This document shows, in pieces, positions 43,560 through 51,805 of a DNA stretch of 64,000 bases. The stretch comes from VXNE01 sp965248075 (GTDB taxonomy: Bacteria > Pseudomonadota > Gammaproteobacteria > Pseudomonadales > Azotimanducaceae), in contig CBDFIL010000003.1 in assembly GCA_965248075.1 (NCBI GenBank), positions 1,116,001 to 1,180,000 of the forward strand. The letters run 5' to 3'. The notes below the pieces were generated by a model. It did not search any database, was not told where the DNA came from, and saw only the letters and a list, made by a program, of their open reading frames with translations. The stretch's first letter is position 1. Every line of letters starts with the position of its first letter. The position numbers and the translations under genes are program-made.

Positions 43560-45136
43560 TCGCGTTGGTGGCGGCGCTGGTATGGGGCGCGGCGGCGCTG
43601 GCGCACGGGCAGGGCGGAGGCGGGTACACGATCGTTTGCGGGACGAACCCGGCCGCGGCGGCGGTGGCGTGTCAGACGAGTGGGTTGCCGGGGACCGGGA
43701 CGCACGCGGCGTTCTGTCAGGTGGACGTGTTCCGGGGGACGGCGTTCCTGGCGCACAGCGATAGCGGGGTGTTTCACGGCTGGCAGGTTCAGGCCTGCGA
43801 GCAGACGTGTAGACCGAGGACGTTCTCGTTGGAGACGGAGACGGTGGCGGCGACGCAGTGCGAGATCGGGACGGAGACGACGACCACGTCCTGTACGCCG
43901 GGGACGGCAGGGACGGGGGTGTGCGTAACGGACTGCGACGGATACCCGCAGACCGCGGTGGAGGAAATCCCGGCGCTGGATCCGGGGGCGGAGGAATGCG
44001 AGGACTGCGAACCGTACACGACTGCGCACGGCAGATGGATCGTGCTGGAAGAGCCCACGATGTGCGATGCGGGGACGCGCTATCAGCCGTTGAATTGCCT
44101 GAACGGCAACCAGGGCGACGGCAGTTGTTATTGGGCTTGTCCGGAGTGTGTGACGGACCTGGGGACCGGGGCGATGCAATGCGATATCGGGGGACGTGAG
44201 CGGCCGATCGCGGCGACCGACCCGGATAACTGTCTGTGTGACGACAGCTGCCCGGTGGATCCGGATCCGGTTGCTTGCGTGCCGCGGACGGTGGTGTTTG
44301 GCGATTGGCTGGAGACGCGGCCGCCGACGATGTGCGTGTCCGGAGTGGAGACGCGGTTGCTGAGTTGCACGGACGGGGTGCAGGGGGACGCCGACGATTG
44401 TAACTGGTCGTGCCGCGGGCTGCGGCCGTCGGAAAGCCGAACGTGTGCGAGCGCGGCCCATCTTTGTCCGACGGACCCGGAGAACTGTTTGTGTGACGAC
44501 AGCTGCGATGATCCGGGCGGCACGGACGGCGGCACCACGGACTCCGGATCCAGCGACGGCGGCTCTTCGGACGGCGGATCCAGCGACGGCGGCTCCTCGG
44601 ACTCCGGCTCCAGCGACGGCGGCTCCTCGGACGGCGGAGCGACCACCGGCGGCAGCACGGACGGCGGATCGGGGTCGGGCAGCTCCGGGTCGTCGGGCGG
44701 ATCCGGCGGGACCGAGGGAGGCAAGGGCCACTGCACGGCGCAGGGCAATCACTACCCAGGCGATGAGGTCTACTGCAGTCCCATCGGCCGCGTGCTGACC
44801 AACGGCCGGTGCGAGCAAAGGGCATGCCCGGCGAACAGCACCGACAACGGATCGGGCGTGTGCGTGTGCGATCCGGGCTACGTCTACGACAACAGCCAGC
44901 CGGGGAGTCACGGGAAGACCTACGACTACCGACGCACCTGCATCGAGCGGACGATCGAGCTGTGCGGCACTGTGGCCGACCCGGGCACCTGCGGCGCCGG
45001 CGGCACCTGGAACAGCGGCACCGCCACCTGCGGCTGCGACGAGGGCTATGAGCTATCAGCGTCCTGCATCCCAACCCGCCTTCGCTGTTCGACGGTGTGC
45101 AGGTCGGGCTCGTCAACACCACGACGGGCAACCTGA
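43550..45136 (+). CDS. Secreted Cys-rich protein with TSP1-like repeats and a Ser/Gly/Asp linker
   Basis: GTG 43550 follows GGAGGGAG. There is a signal peptide (RLIALVAALVWGAAALAHG) and three Cys-rich segments. Two resemble thrombospondin type-1-like repeats (HGRWIVLEEPTMCDAGTRY; FGDWLETRPPTMCVSGVETR), each ending with DPxNCLCDDSC. A low-complexity linker of GGSSDG units spans about 44515-44715, then EGF/Cys-rich sequence (CDPGYVYDNSQPGS). The last ~25 residues look like frameshift product: similarity switches to the next frame at about 45060, where an RHS-type DUF6531 domain begins. Probably one original gene, now broken. Confidence 0.6.
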   Translation: MRLIALVAALVWGAAALAHGQGGGGYTIVCGTNPAAAAVACQTSGLPGTGTHAAFCQVDVFRGTAFLAHSDSGVFHGWQVQACEQTCRPRTFSLETETVAATQCEIGTETTTTSCTPGTAGTGVCVTDCDGYPQTAVEEIPALDPGAEECEDCEPYTTAHGRWIVLEEPTMCDAGTRYQPLNCLNGNQGDGSCYWACPECVTDLGTGAMQCDIGGRERPIAATDPDNCLCDDSCPVDPDPVACVPRTVVFGDWLETRPPTMCVSGVETRLLSCTDGVQGDADDCNWSCRGLRPSESRTCASAAHLCPTDPENCLCDDSCDDPGGTDGGTTDSGSSDGGSSDGGSSDGGSSDSGSSDGGSSDGGATTGGSTDGGSGSGSSGSSGGSGGTEGGKGHCTAQGNHYPGDEVYCSPIGRVLTNGRCEQRACPANSTDNGSGVCVCDPGYVYDNSQPGSHGKTYDYRRTCIERTIELCGTVADPGTCGAGGTWNSGTATCGCDEGYELSASCIPTRLRCSTVCRSGSSTPRRAT

Positions 45137-45363
45137 CCTTCCGGCGCCGCGACATGGTCACGCGCGCGCAGGGCCCCGTGGTGTTCGCCCGCGTGTACGA
45201 CTCGCGCATCGGCGCCAACGACGACTTCGGTCCTGGCTGGCGGCTGTCGCTTGCCGAGGAACTCCACGTCGACGGCGAGGTCGTGACGTACATCGACGAG
45301 TCGGGTGCGCGGCAGACATTCGCGTGGGACGGAACGGGTTACGTGGTGCTGACAGTGCACTAG
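45052..45363 (+). pseudogene. Truncated RHS-associated DUF6531 domain
   Basis: In the frame offset from the Cys-rich gene: VQVGLVNTTTGNLTFRRRDM, VFARVYDSRIGANDDFGPGW and RLSLAEELHVDGEVVTYIDE, the classic N-terminal DUF6531 module of RHS-repeat proteins. It stops at 45363 after GYVVLTVH, where a full RHS protein would continue for over 1000 residues. No RHS repeats or toxin tip follow; receptor sequence starts 22 bases on. Confidence 0.7.
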
Positions 45364-45385
45364 CCTGCCCGGCGAGGCTCCGCCG

Positions 45386-47470
45386 CTACCAGGAGCGACT
45401 GGCCGAGACCCCCAGCCGCATCGGTTCCCCGAGCTGCGTGAAACCACGGTCCGTGTACCCGTCGCGCGGATCGTTGCCGAAATAGAACCCGCGCACGAAG
45501 TAGTCCTCGTCCGTGAGGTTGCGCCCCCAGGCGGTGACGGACCAATCGCTGCCTCGATAGCCCAGGCTCGCGTTCAGCAGTTGGTAGGCGTCCGACCGCT
45601 CGTTGTGGCTGTCGGAGAAGTAGAACTCGTCCCGCCCCTCGAGCTCGAGCCGCAGGAAATATGCGCCGGCAAACTCGAAGCTGCTCCCGAGGCTGAACTG
45701 ATACCGCGGGGCATGGGCCTGCGTGCGGCCATCGAGGTCCATTCCTTCGCCGTTGATGTAGTCCTCGTACTCGGACCGCAACAGGCCGACCCGCGCGAAC
45801 AGGAGGACGCTGTCCGCCGGTGCGTACTCGAGGTCGAGTTCGACTCCGCTGTTCGTGCCTTCCGCGGCGTTGCCGACGAAGTCGATGAACTCCGTGCTGC
45901 CGTCCTCGTACAGTTCGACGATGGAACTGTCGATCTGCACGTCGTCGCGGCGCATGCGGAAGACCGCACCGCGCACGCGCAGGCGTCCGTCGAGCGCCCG
46001 CGCCTTCAGTCCCGCCTCGTAGTTCCACAGGACTTCCGGATCGTAGGAGCGCAGGTGTCGCGGCAGGCTCCCGTCGATGTTGAAGCCCCCCGCCTTGTAG
46101 CCGCGAGAGACGGAACCGTAGGCGACGACGCCGGCGCCGAGCGCGCGATCGAGCGCCACGCGGCCCCCGACCAGGTTGTCGTCGGGCCCTGCGCGCACGC
46201 CCGCGCTGTCGTCGTACGACGCGGAGTGCCGTTCCAGGCGCAGTCCAACGGTCAGCGTGGAGGCGGCGTCGAGGGCCGTTTCCGTCTGTCCGAACAGCGC
46301 CCGGCGGTCGATGCCGTAGTCGCTGGTGAAGTCGGTATCGATGAAGGTGGAACGCCGCGTCAGCTCGACGTCCTGGCGCATCAGGTACGCGCCGGCGGTC
46401 CACGCCGTCGTGCCGCCGAACAGTCGACCCGCGTCCTGCGACGTCAAGCGCACCTCGGCAGTGACCGTATCGCGATCGCGCAGGTATTCGTCGGTGCCCG
46501 AGTATCCATGGGGATGAAAGCCGACGTGGACCCAGTCCGCGTCGTAGCCGTAGGCAATGTCCGAATCCGCCGCACCCACATGGCCGTGCACCGTGAACGC
46601 GGGGTTGCCGGACCAGGTCACGCCAGCGGAACCGTAGACCGTCCGCTGGCGGTCGTGTCCGGGCTCGTCGGCCAGCGTCGTACGGACGTTGTCCAGGGAG
46701 AAGGCGTCGTAGCCGTTGTCGGCGTCGATGTAGCCGGCGGAGAGGTCGATCGTCGTCGACGCGTCCGCGTCCCAGGACAGCCTGCCCCGAACCGTGGTCT
46801 CGTCGATGTTGTCGGTGTCGTCGGCGTTCAGGTAGTCGTTCTCGATGAAACCGTCCGACCGATCCGACCGCGCGGCCAATCGGCCCCGCACGCCCTCGCC
46901 CATCGGTCCGGACACTACGGCGCCGGCCCCGAGCGCCCCGTAGTTGCCAGCGGACAGTTCCACCCGGCCCTCGAACGTGTCCGTCGGCGCCCGTGTCACG
47001 ACGTTGACCAGCCCCGCGAGCGCGTTCGCGCCGTAACGCGTCCCCTGCGGCCCGCGCAGCACTTCCACCTGCTCGACGTCGAACAGCGTCGCCACGGTTC
47101 CGATGCCGGACAGGTCGACGCCGTCCACCACCAGGCCAACGGACGAGTTGAGCGGCTCGCTGAACTGACCGCGCTCCCCGATACCCCGGAGCTGCAGGAA
47201 GCGGGCTCGGGACGCGCCCTTCGCGTAGTTGACGTTCGGCATCATGTCGAGGATCTCCTCGAGATGCGTCGCACCGCGCCGCGCGATATCCTCCGCCGAC
47301 ACGACGGCGATGCTCCCGGGCACCCGGGACAGCTCGTCGCCGCGGAAGGTGGCGCGGACCACGATTTCCTCGATGACCTCTTCGCCCGGCGGCGGGGATG
47401 CGTCCGCGGCAAAAGCGGGCGCACCGGCGGCGGTCGCGACGGCCAGGGTGAGCAAGGCGGGTTTCTGCAT
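45386..47470 (-). CDS. TonB-dependent outer-membrane receptor, probably for thiamine or a precursor
   Basis: A 694-residue receptor with signal peptide (LLTLAVATAAGAPAFA). The plug domain has EIVVRATFRGDELSRVPGSI and VEQVEVLRGPQGTRYGANAL; a 22-strand-type barrel ends at the C-terminal aromatic (RLGVSASRSW). No frameshift. A TPP riboswitch lies in the 5' leader, which ties its regulation to thiamine, so uptake of thiamine or a related compound is the likely role. GAGGAGGACGAG precedes the ATG. Confidence 0.93.
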   Translation of the reverse strand: MQKPALLTLAVATAAGAPAFAADASPPPGEEVIEEIVVRATFRGDELSRVPGSIAVVSAEDIARRGATHLEEILDMMPNVNYAKGASRARFLQLRGIGERGQFSEPLNSSVGLVVDGVDLSGIGTVATLFDVEQVEVLRGPQGTRYGANALAGLVNVVTRAPTDTFEGRVELSAGNYGALGAGAVVSGPMGEGVRGRLAARSDRSDGFIENDYLNADDTDNIDETTVRGRLSWDADASTTIDLSAGYIDADNGYDAFSLDNVRTTLADEPGHDRQRTVYGSAGVTWSGNPAFTVHGHVGAADSDIAYGYDADWVHVGFHPHGYSGTDEYLRDRDTVTAEVRLTSQDAGRLFGGTTAWTAGAYLMRQDVELTRRSTFIDTDFTSDYGIDRRALFGQTETALDAASTLTVGLRLERHSASYDDSAGVRAGPDDNLVGGRVALDRALGAGVVAYGSVSRGYKAGGFNIDGSLPRHLRSYDPEVLWNYEAGLKARALDGRLRVRGAVFRMRRDDVQIDSSIVELYEDGSTEFIDFVGNAAEGTNSGVELDLEYAPADSVLLFARVGLLRSEYEDYINGEGMDLDGRTQAHAPRYQFSLGSSFEFAGAYFLRLELEGRDEFYFSDSHNERSDAYQLLNASLGYRGSDWSVTAWGRNLTDEDYFVRGFYFGNDPRDGYTDRGFTQLGEPMRLGVSASRSW

Positions 47471-47526
47471 CTCGTCCTCCTCACACGCCGGAGCCCAGAC
47501 GGTGGAGGGAGATGCTTCGATGGCCC

Positions 47527-47612
47527 TATCCCTCCGCCGGCATTGTCCGGATGAGGTTCAAAGGGTCCGCGGACCGCTTCCGCGTCTCAGGCTCTCAGGC
47601 CACCCCTTGGGT
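47527..47612 (-). ncRNA. TPP (THI-box) riboswitch
   Basis: Minus strand: AAGGGGTGGCCTGAGAG, then ACCCTTTGAACCTCATCCGG and ACAATGCCGGCGGAGGGA, the core of the thiamine pyrophosphate aptamer (GGGGTG..CTGAGA..ACCCTTTGAACCTGATC..TAATGCCGGCGTAGGGA). It is about 57 bases upstream of the receptor start and probably sequesters its ribosome site or terminates transcription when TPP is high. Confidence 0.92.
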
Positions 47613-47694
47613 TCACCGCATACTCTAACAGGCATCCGTCCGGCGGTGCGAGTCGCCGGTCTCGCGCACCGCTACGCGGGAGCGCGTCCGAACG

Positions 47695-49098
47695 CTATTC
47701 TCCGTCGCCCAGGCCGTACAGGTCGTGCAGGGAAATCCATCCGGTCGCGCCTTCTCTCGAGGCCGGCTTGCGGCGCACGAAATACCGGCGCCCCAAGGTC
47801 GCGCCGCGGCTGTTGGGATAGAGTGCCACCTTGCGCTCCAGTTCGGCTTCGACCGCGCGCGGCGACCGGACCGCGCCCCACTTGCACTCCCCAAGGTCCG
47901 TCCAGTTGTCGTCGCGCATGCCAACCACGTCGATCTGCACGGCCGGACTCCAGTACTCCCCCACCTCCATCGTGGCGCTGACGCCTTCCCGCAGGGCGAT
48001 GAGCGGCAGCGCCTCGCGGCACAGGCGCTCGAAGCAGATACCGAACCAGGCATCCAGGAACGGCGCGACGCGCTGGGCGAAGGCAACTACCGCACCGCCG
48101 CCGCGGATGACGCTCATATTGGGGAATACGAACCGGAACCAGAAGCGCAGCAACGGATCGTCCATGCCGAAGCGCAGCTGCTTCGGATTCGGGCGTCGGC
48201 GCTCCAGGGGGTAGCGCCGCCGCAGGTAACCGAGCGCCACCAACTGCTGCAGGTAGTAGTGCAGGTTCCGCTCCGGCAGCCCGGTGGCCGCGGCAATCTC
48301 GCGCACGGACCCCCGCCCCGCAGCGACCGCAAAGAGGATGGACTGGTACGGAGCGACTTCGCGGAGCTCCTCGCGGAGCAGAAACGTCGGCTCGTGAAAG
48401 AGCGGGGCGAACTCGTCGAGTAGATTGCGCCGAATGTTCTGATCGATGGAGCGCGCGTCGTCGAGGCAGAGCAGGTACTGCGGGAGGCCGCCCACCAACC
48501 CATACGCCTTCGCCCGGTCGACCGGCGACCAGCGCGGGTAGAACTGCGCCGCTTCCAGATAGCCGAACGGTTGCAGGTGAATCTGCGCCGTGCGGCGTCC
48601 GAACAGAGGGCTCGTCTTGCCCAGGACATCCCGCTCCATGAAGCCAAGATACGAGCCACACAGCAGGAGTACGACATTGCCGGCACTTCGCCAGACCCGA
48701 TCCCAGCAATGCTGCAGGTCCGAGAGCACGCCAGGACTCGACGCGGCGATCCACTGGAACTCATCGAGTGCGAGGATCAGCTTCCCGGACGGGTGAGCCG
48801 ACGTCCACTGTTCGACGACGGTCAGCAGTGCCCGCCGCCAGTCGGAAGCGCGCAGTTCCGCCAGCAACGGCATGTCGAGCGCTCGCGCGGCCTCGCGCAG
48901 GAATTCCTGGAGCTGCAACTCGGACGACGACTGCTGGCCAAGGTAATAGAGCCCGGGCCTGTCCGCCATGAATCTGAGGATGAGCTCGCTCTTGCCCACC
49001 CGCCGCCTGCCGTAGATCGGGATCAGCTCCGAGCGACGGGACTCGAACGCCCCCGTCAACACGCCCAGTTCCGCCTGGCGTCCGATGAACTGCACCAT
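47695..49098 (-). CDS. AAA ATPase with DUF234-type C-terminus
   Basis: A 467-residue protein of the archaeal-type ATPase family. Walker A is GRRRVGKS (30-37) and Walker B-like is LILALDEFQW (107-116). A winged-helix segment (EIAAATGLPERNLHYYLQQL) precedes a PD-(D/E)XK-like C-terminal domain (VQIDVVGMRDDNWTDLGECK with Asp and Glu-x-Lys), as in DUF234. These proteins are often found next to mobile regions; substrate and role are unknown. A perfect palindrome lies directly upstream of its ATG. Confidence 0.88.
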   Translation of the reverse strand: MVQFIGRQAELGVLTGAFESRRSELIPIYGRRRVGKSELILRFMADRPGLYYLGQQSSSELQLQEFLREAARALDMPLLAELRASDWRRALLTVVEQWTSAHPSGKLILALDEFQWIAASSPGVLSDLQHCWDRVWRSAGNVVLLLCGSYLGFMERDVLGKTSPLFGRRTAQIHLQPFGYLEAAQFYPRWSPVDRAKAYGLVGGLPQYLLCLDDARSIDQNIRRNLLDEFAPLFHEPTFLLREELREVAPYQSILFAVAAGRGSVREIAAATGLPERNLHYYLQQLVALGYLRRRYPLERRRPNPKQLRFGMDDPLLRFWFRFVFPNMSVIRGGGAVVAFAQRVAPFLDAWFGICFERLCREALPLIALREGVSATMEVGEYWSPAVQIDVVGMRDDNWTDLGECKWGAVRSPRAVEAELERKVALYPNSRGATLGRRYFVRRKPASREGATGWISLHDLYGLGDGE

Positions 49099-49102
49099 GC
49101 GC

Positions 49103-49129
49103 CGAGTGTGTCCGTAACGGACACACTCG
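49103..49129. promoter_or_regulatory. Perfect 12-bp palindrome in front of the ATPase gene
   Basis: CGAGTGTGTCCG-TAA-CGGACACACTCG starts 4 bases upstream of the ATPase start. It could be an operator (autoregulation by the winged helix) or an mRNA hairpin over the ribosome site. The AT-rich DNA beyond it (to about 49190) has TTGTCA and TATGAC-like boxes and repeated GACAAG. Confidence 0.55.
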
Positions 49130-49291
49130 TCAAGTCATATTTAGACAAGTCTTGTTTTGACAAGCCGTGTCTACAAGACATGACCCGCGGGGACGCGCCG
49201 TACTCGTGTGCGCCCACACCCGCAAGCGCCGAGTTCGAAGTGGTATCGTCCGGCGCGCTGACGCACCCCTTTCGACTCCGAGGAACTATCC

Positions 49292-49761
49292 GTGAGCACC
49301 CGGCACCTGCTGATCGTCTACCACACTCCGTCCGGCAACACGGGCCGGCTGGCCGAGGCGGCTTGGCGGGGCGCCACCGACGACGAGGTGACGGACGTGG
49401 AGGTCCGCATGGTCAGGGCGTCGGACGCCGGCCCAGACGACCTGCTCTGGGCCGATGCGCTCCTGCTCGGCACGCCAGAGAACTTCGGCTACATGTCGGG
49501 CGGGATGAAGGACTTCCTCGACCGGACTTTCTATCCGGTGGAGGGGAAGATCCAGGCGCTGCCGTACGCCATCTTCATAGTTAGCGCGGGCAACGACGGC
49601 ACCGGCGCCATCCGGGCCATTCACCGAATCGCCACGGCTGTCCGTTCAACGAGGTGCAGGAACCGATCATCGCGAAGGGGCCGCCGACGGAGGAACACCT
49701 GGCGCAGTGCCGGGAGCTCGGGATGGCGGTGGCGATCGGGCTCGAGGCGGGGATCTTCTGA
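49292..49761 (+). pseudogene. Flavodoxin-like gene, copy C, frameshifted
   Basis: GTG start; STRHLLIVYHTPSGNTGRLA and GTPENFGYMSGGMKDFLDRT match copies A and D. After IHRIA a one-base deletion (GCCACGGCTG versus GCGAACGGCTA in copy A) puts the rest out of frame; the lost tail is still readable as NEVQEP..GLEAGIF in the original frame down to the stop at 49761. A Val insertion (FIVSAGND) is also present. Confidence 0.88.
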
Positions 49762-49813
49762 CGGGGTCAATCCCGCTCGCTCGCGAGACCCTACCCCGAC
49801 CGGGCGACCGTAG

Positions 49814-49834
49814 GGGACGCCCTTGTGGCGTCCC
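49814..49834. repeat. Hairpin repeat, copy 1 (stem GGGACGCC, loop CTTGT)
   Basis: GGGACGCC-CTTGT-GGCGTCCC. It belongs to a dispersed family in this window (51633, 51682, 57830, 57852) and is followed by CGATTCGAATTC and GCGGCATCGGGACGGGC, shared with the copy at 51633. Confidence 0.8.
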
Positions 49835-49871
49835 GATTCGAATTCATGCGCGGCATCGGGACGGGCGACGC

Positions 49872-50287
49872 CGGACGGAGGCACCTCCGCCGCAGGTTCC
49901 AGGCGTCTCCGGCGACGCCGACCGGCGTGGCGGTCAGTTCATGCTGTAGCCGACTTCCACCCCGATCTGGCGCGGTGGATGCCAGAAGTACGTGGCAGCC
50001 CCTTGCCGGCTGCGAATGATCTCGTCGTTGGCCAGGTTGGTCCCGAACAGCGCGAGACGCCACTTGCCGTCGCCGCTACGCGCCGTGGCGCTGGCGTTGG
50101 CTTTCCGCCATTTCGGGACCGGTCTCGTATTGCCCGCATCCGCAAAGTGCCCGTCCACCCATGCATGGTCCGCGTGCAGCGTCAGAGTCCAGTCGCGCAT
50201 GATCGGGACCTCGTAGTCCACGGCCAACGATGCGCTGTGCCCCGGCGCCTGCACCAGTTCGTTGTCCTTCGCCGAGGTCAATTCCGC
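49872..50287 (-). pseudogene. TonB-receptor 3' end with degenerate terminator (copy C)
   Basis: From the stop at 49934 the frame reads upstream: GVEVGYSMN, DGKWRLALFGTNLANDEIIR, WTLTLHADHAWVDGHFADAG, AELTSAKDNELVQAPGHSAS, then similarity ends at about 50287. These ~115 codons equal the C-terminus of the receptor pseudogene at 51806-54215. Here the last ~60 codons are in frame, whereas in that copy they are frameshifted. A degraded copy of the terminator hairpin is at 49872-49899. No plug or most of the barrel: a fragment. Confidence 0.85.
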
Positions 50288-50744
50288 AGACCTTGGTGGA
50301 GGCGGTCGGCGTGCTGCACGGGGATGCCGCCGCGGACGCCTCCGAGGAGCCACCGAACGCGGTGTTCGCGTCGGCGGAATACGCTGTCGTCGCCAGCTCG
50401 GCGATGCTCGAGTCGACCGAGGAAGGAGACGGGTGCCCGAACGAATGCAGCTTTGAGCTGCACGTCCAACCCGCCGCGCCGGCAATCTCAACCATGCCAA
50501 CCATGCCCACGATCACGGCGACCGTCACGAAGGTCAGTCCGGCCGACGCGACGGCATCGTGGTCGGCCCAGATCGCTTACACGCCTTTCCTCAATCCGGC
50601 GTCATGCTCCAACGACCCGACGACATCGTTCGACTCCTCCCGCGTGACCGGGAGCGGGAAGTCGTTCTCGCGGTGTGGTTGTGGCGCAGCCAGACAGTAT
50701 CTGCCGATTCGAGGCCGGCACCGGCCTTTTCTCTGGGCCGAGGC
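50288..50744. other. Unassigned sequence between receptor fragment and DUF4202 remnant
   Basis: No confident gene. The minus strand has a frame from about 50528 beginning with a hydrophobic stretch (TVAVIVGMVGMVEIAGAAG) that could be a membrane anchor, and the plus strand has short frames, one with DDIVRLLPRDREREVVLAVW at about 50610. Neither matches a family I recognise. Confidence 0.25.
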
Positions 50745-50756
50745 CGCGATAGCCGC

Positions 50757-50878
50757 AGTCCTCGAGGGCCTGGGACTCGGGTCATGGCCTCGGCATAGGC
50801 GAGTTCCCGGCCGGCGGGATCCGCCCCGTGCCGCTGGTCGATCCCCGCGATGACGCGCTCGAGCAAGTCCGGACGCAA
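50757..50878 (-). pseudogene. DUF4202 gene remnant with a large internal deletion
   Basis: The 5' end (TTG 50878; LRPDLLERVIAGIDQRHGAD, LAYAEAMTR) is nearly identical to 36857 onward. It then jumps to the 3'-side codons around DPESQALEDC, deleting the central ~255 bases present in copy A. It stays paired with flavodoxin copy D exactly as copy A's full gene is paired with flavodoxin A. Confidence 0.85.
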
Positions 50879-50964
50879 CCCGTTCCCTCCCGCCGTTGCG
50901 ACCCCGAAATGTTAATCGTCCGCCGCCTTGTCCTGCCCCCGGCCCGGCCGGACGAGGAGCACCC

Positions 50965-51432
50965 ATGAGCACCCGGCACCTGCTGATCGTCTACCACACC
51001 CAGTCCGGCAACACCCGGCGGATGGCCGAAGCTGCGTGGGAGGGTACCAGGGACGAGGAAGTCACGGGCGTCGAGGTCCGCATGGTCAAGGCCGCCGACG
51101 CCGGCCCTGACGAACTCCTGTGGGCAGACGCGCTCCTGCTCGGCACGCCGGAGAACTTCGGCTACATGTCGGGCGGAATGAAGGACTTCCTCGACCGCAC
51201 GTTCTATCCCGTCGAGGGCAAGATCCAGGCGCTGCCCTACGCCATCTTCATCAGCGCCGGCAACGACGGTAGCGGCGCCGTGCGGGCCATCCACCGGATC
51301 GCCAACGGCTATCCGTTCAACGAGGTGCAGGAACCGATCATCGCCAGGGGTCCGCCGACGGAGGAACACCTGGCGCGGTGCCGGGAACTGGGCATGGCGC
51401 TGGCGATCGGCCTGGAAGCGGGCATTTTCTGA
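50965..51432 (+). CDS. Flavodoxin-like protein, copy D (intact)
   Basis: 155 residues, MSTRHLLIVYHTQSGNTRRM, GTPENFGYMSGGMKDFLDRT and LGMALAIGLEAGIF. It is very close to copy A, with the same length and no gaps. The GAGGAG site and about 80 upstream bases match copy A, so regulation should be similar. Probably an FMN-binding reductase or electron carrier. It converges with the receptor pseudogene. Confidence 0.88.
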   Translation: MSTRHLLIVYHTQSGNTRRMAEAAWEGTRDEEVTGVEVRMVKAADAGPDELLWADALLLGTPENFGYMSGGMKDFLDRTFYPVEGKIQALPYAIFISAGNDGSGAVRAIHRIANGYPFNEVQEPIIARGPPTEEHLARCRELGMALAIGLEAGIF

Positions 51433-51632
51433 TCCACCGCAAGGGTCGCCCATGGCGGTCCGTTGTGAACGCATGCCCGGCGCCAGACGGATGGCTGTAG
51501 CGCCCCATAGCCGGTCCGGCACTCGCTCGCGAACTCGCTACGCGCCGGCGCGCCTCCGGCCCAGCCACGCCGTCCTTGCATGGAAGCTGCACCGGCGGTC
51601 ACTGCGTTCCCTTGGCGCGTCTTCCACAAAAG

Positions 51633-51702
51633 GGGACACCCTTGTGGTGTCCCGATTCGAATTCACGCGCGGCATCGGGACGGGCGACGACAAGCGTCGC
51701 CC
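51633..51702. repeat. Hairpin repeats, copies 2 and 3
   Basis: GGGACACC-CTTGT-GGTGTCCC (51633-51653) and GGGCGACG-ACAAG-CGTCGCCC (51682-51702). The stems differ from copies 1 and 4 by paired changes while the loop (CTTGT, or ACAAG on the other strand) is constant. The rest of 51433-51736 shows no gene. Confidence 0.8.
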
Positions 51703-51736
51703 CTACACCACGGCGGATTCGTTCCTTGGCGAATAG

Positions 51737-51773
51737 AAAAAACCCGCGACGGAGGCACCTCCGCCGCGGGTTC
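51737..51773 (-). terminator. Rho-independent terminator of the receptor pseudogene
   Basis: Minus strand: ACCCGCGGCGGAGG-TGC-CTCCGTCGCGGGT followed by TTTTTT, a strong GC stem plus U tract, 33 bases past the receptor stop at 51806. A similar hairpin is at 38895 and a decayed one at 49872. Confidence 0.9.
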
Positions 51774-51805
51774 CAGTCGTTGCCGGCGAAGGCCGGTCCG
51801 CAGGG

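Noticed and set aside
44515..44715. CRISPR-like array
   Set aside because: The short repeats are GGSSDG codons of a low-complexity linker, without spacers of uniform length.
42837..45293. An 818-codon open frame antisense to the Cys-rich gene
   Set aside because: Its Pro/Arg/Ser-rich sequence has no family similarity, and the plus-strand protein has a signal peptide, patterned cysteines and a good Shine-Dalgarno.
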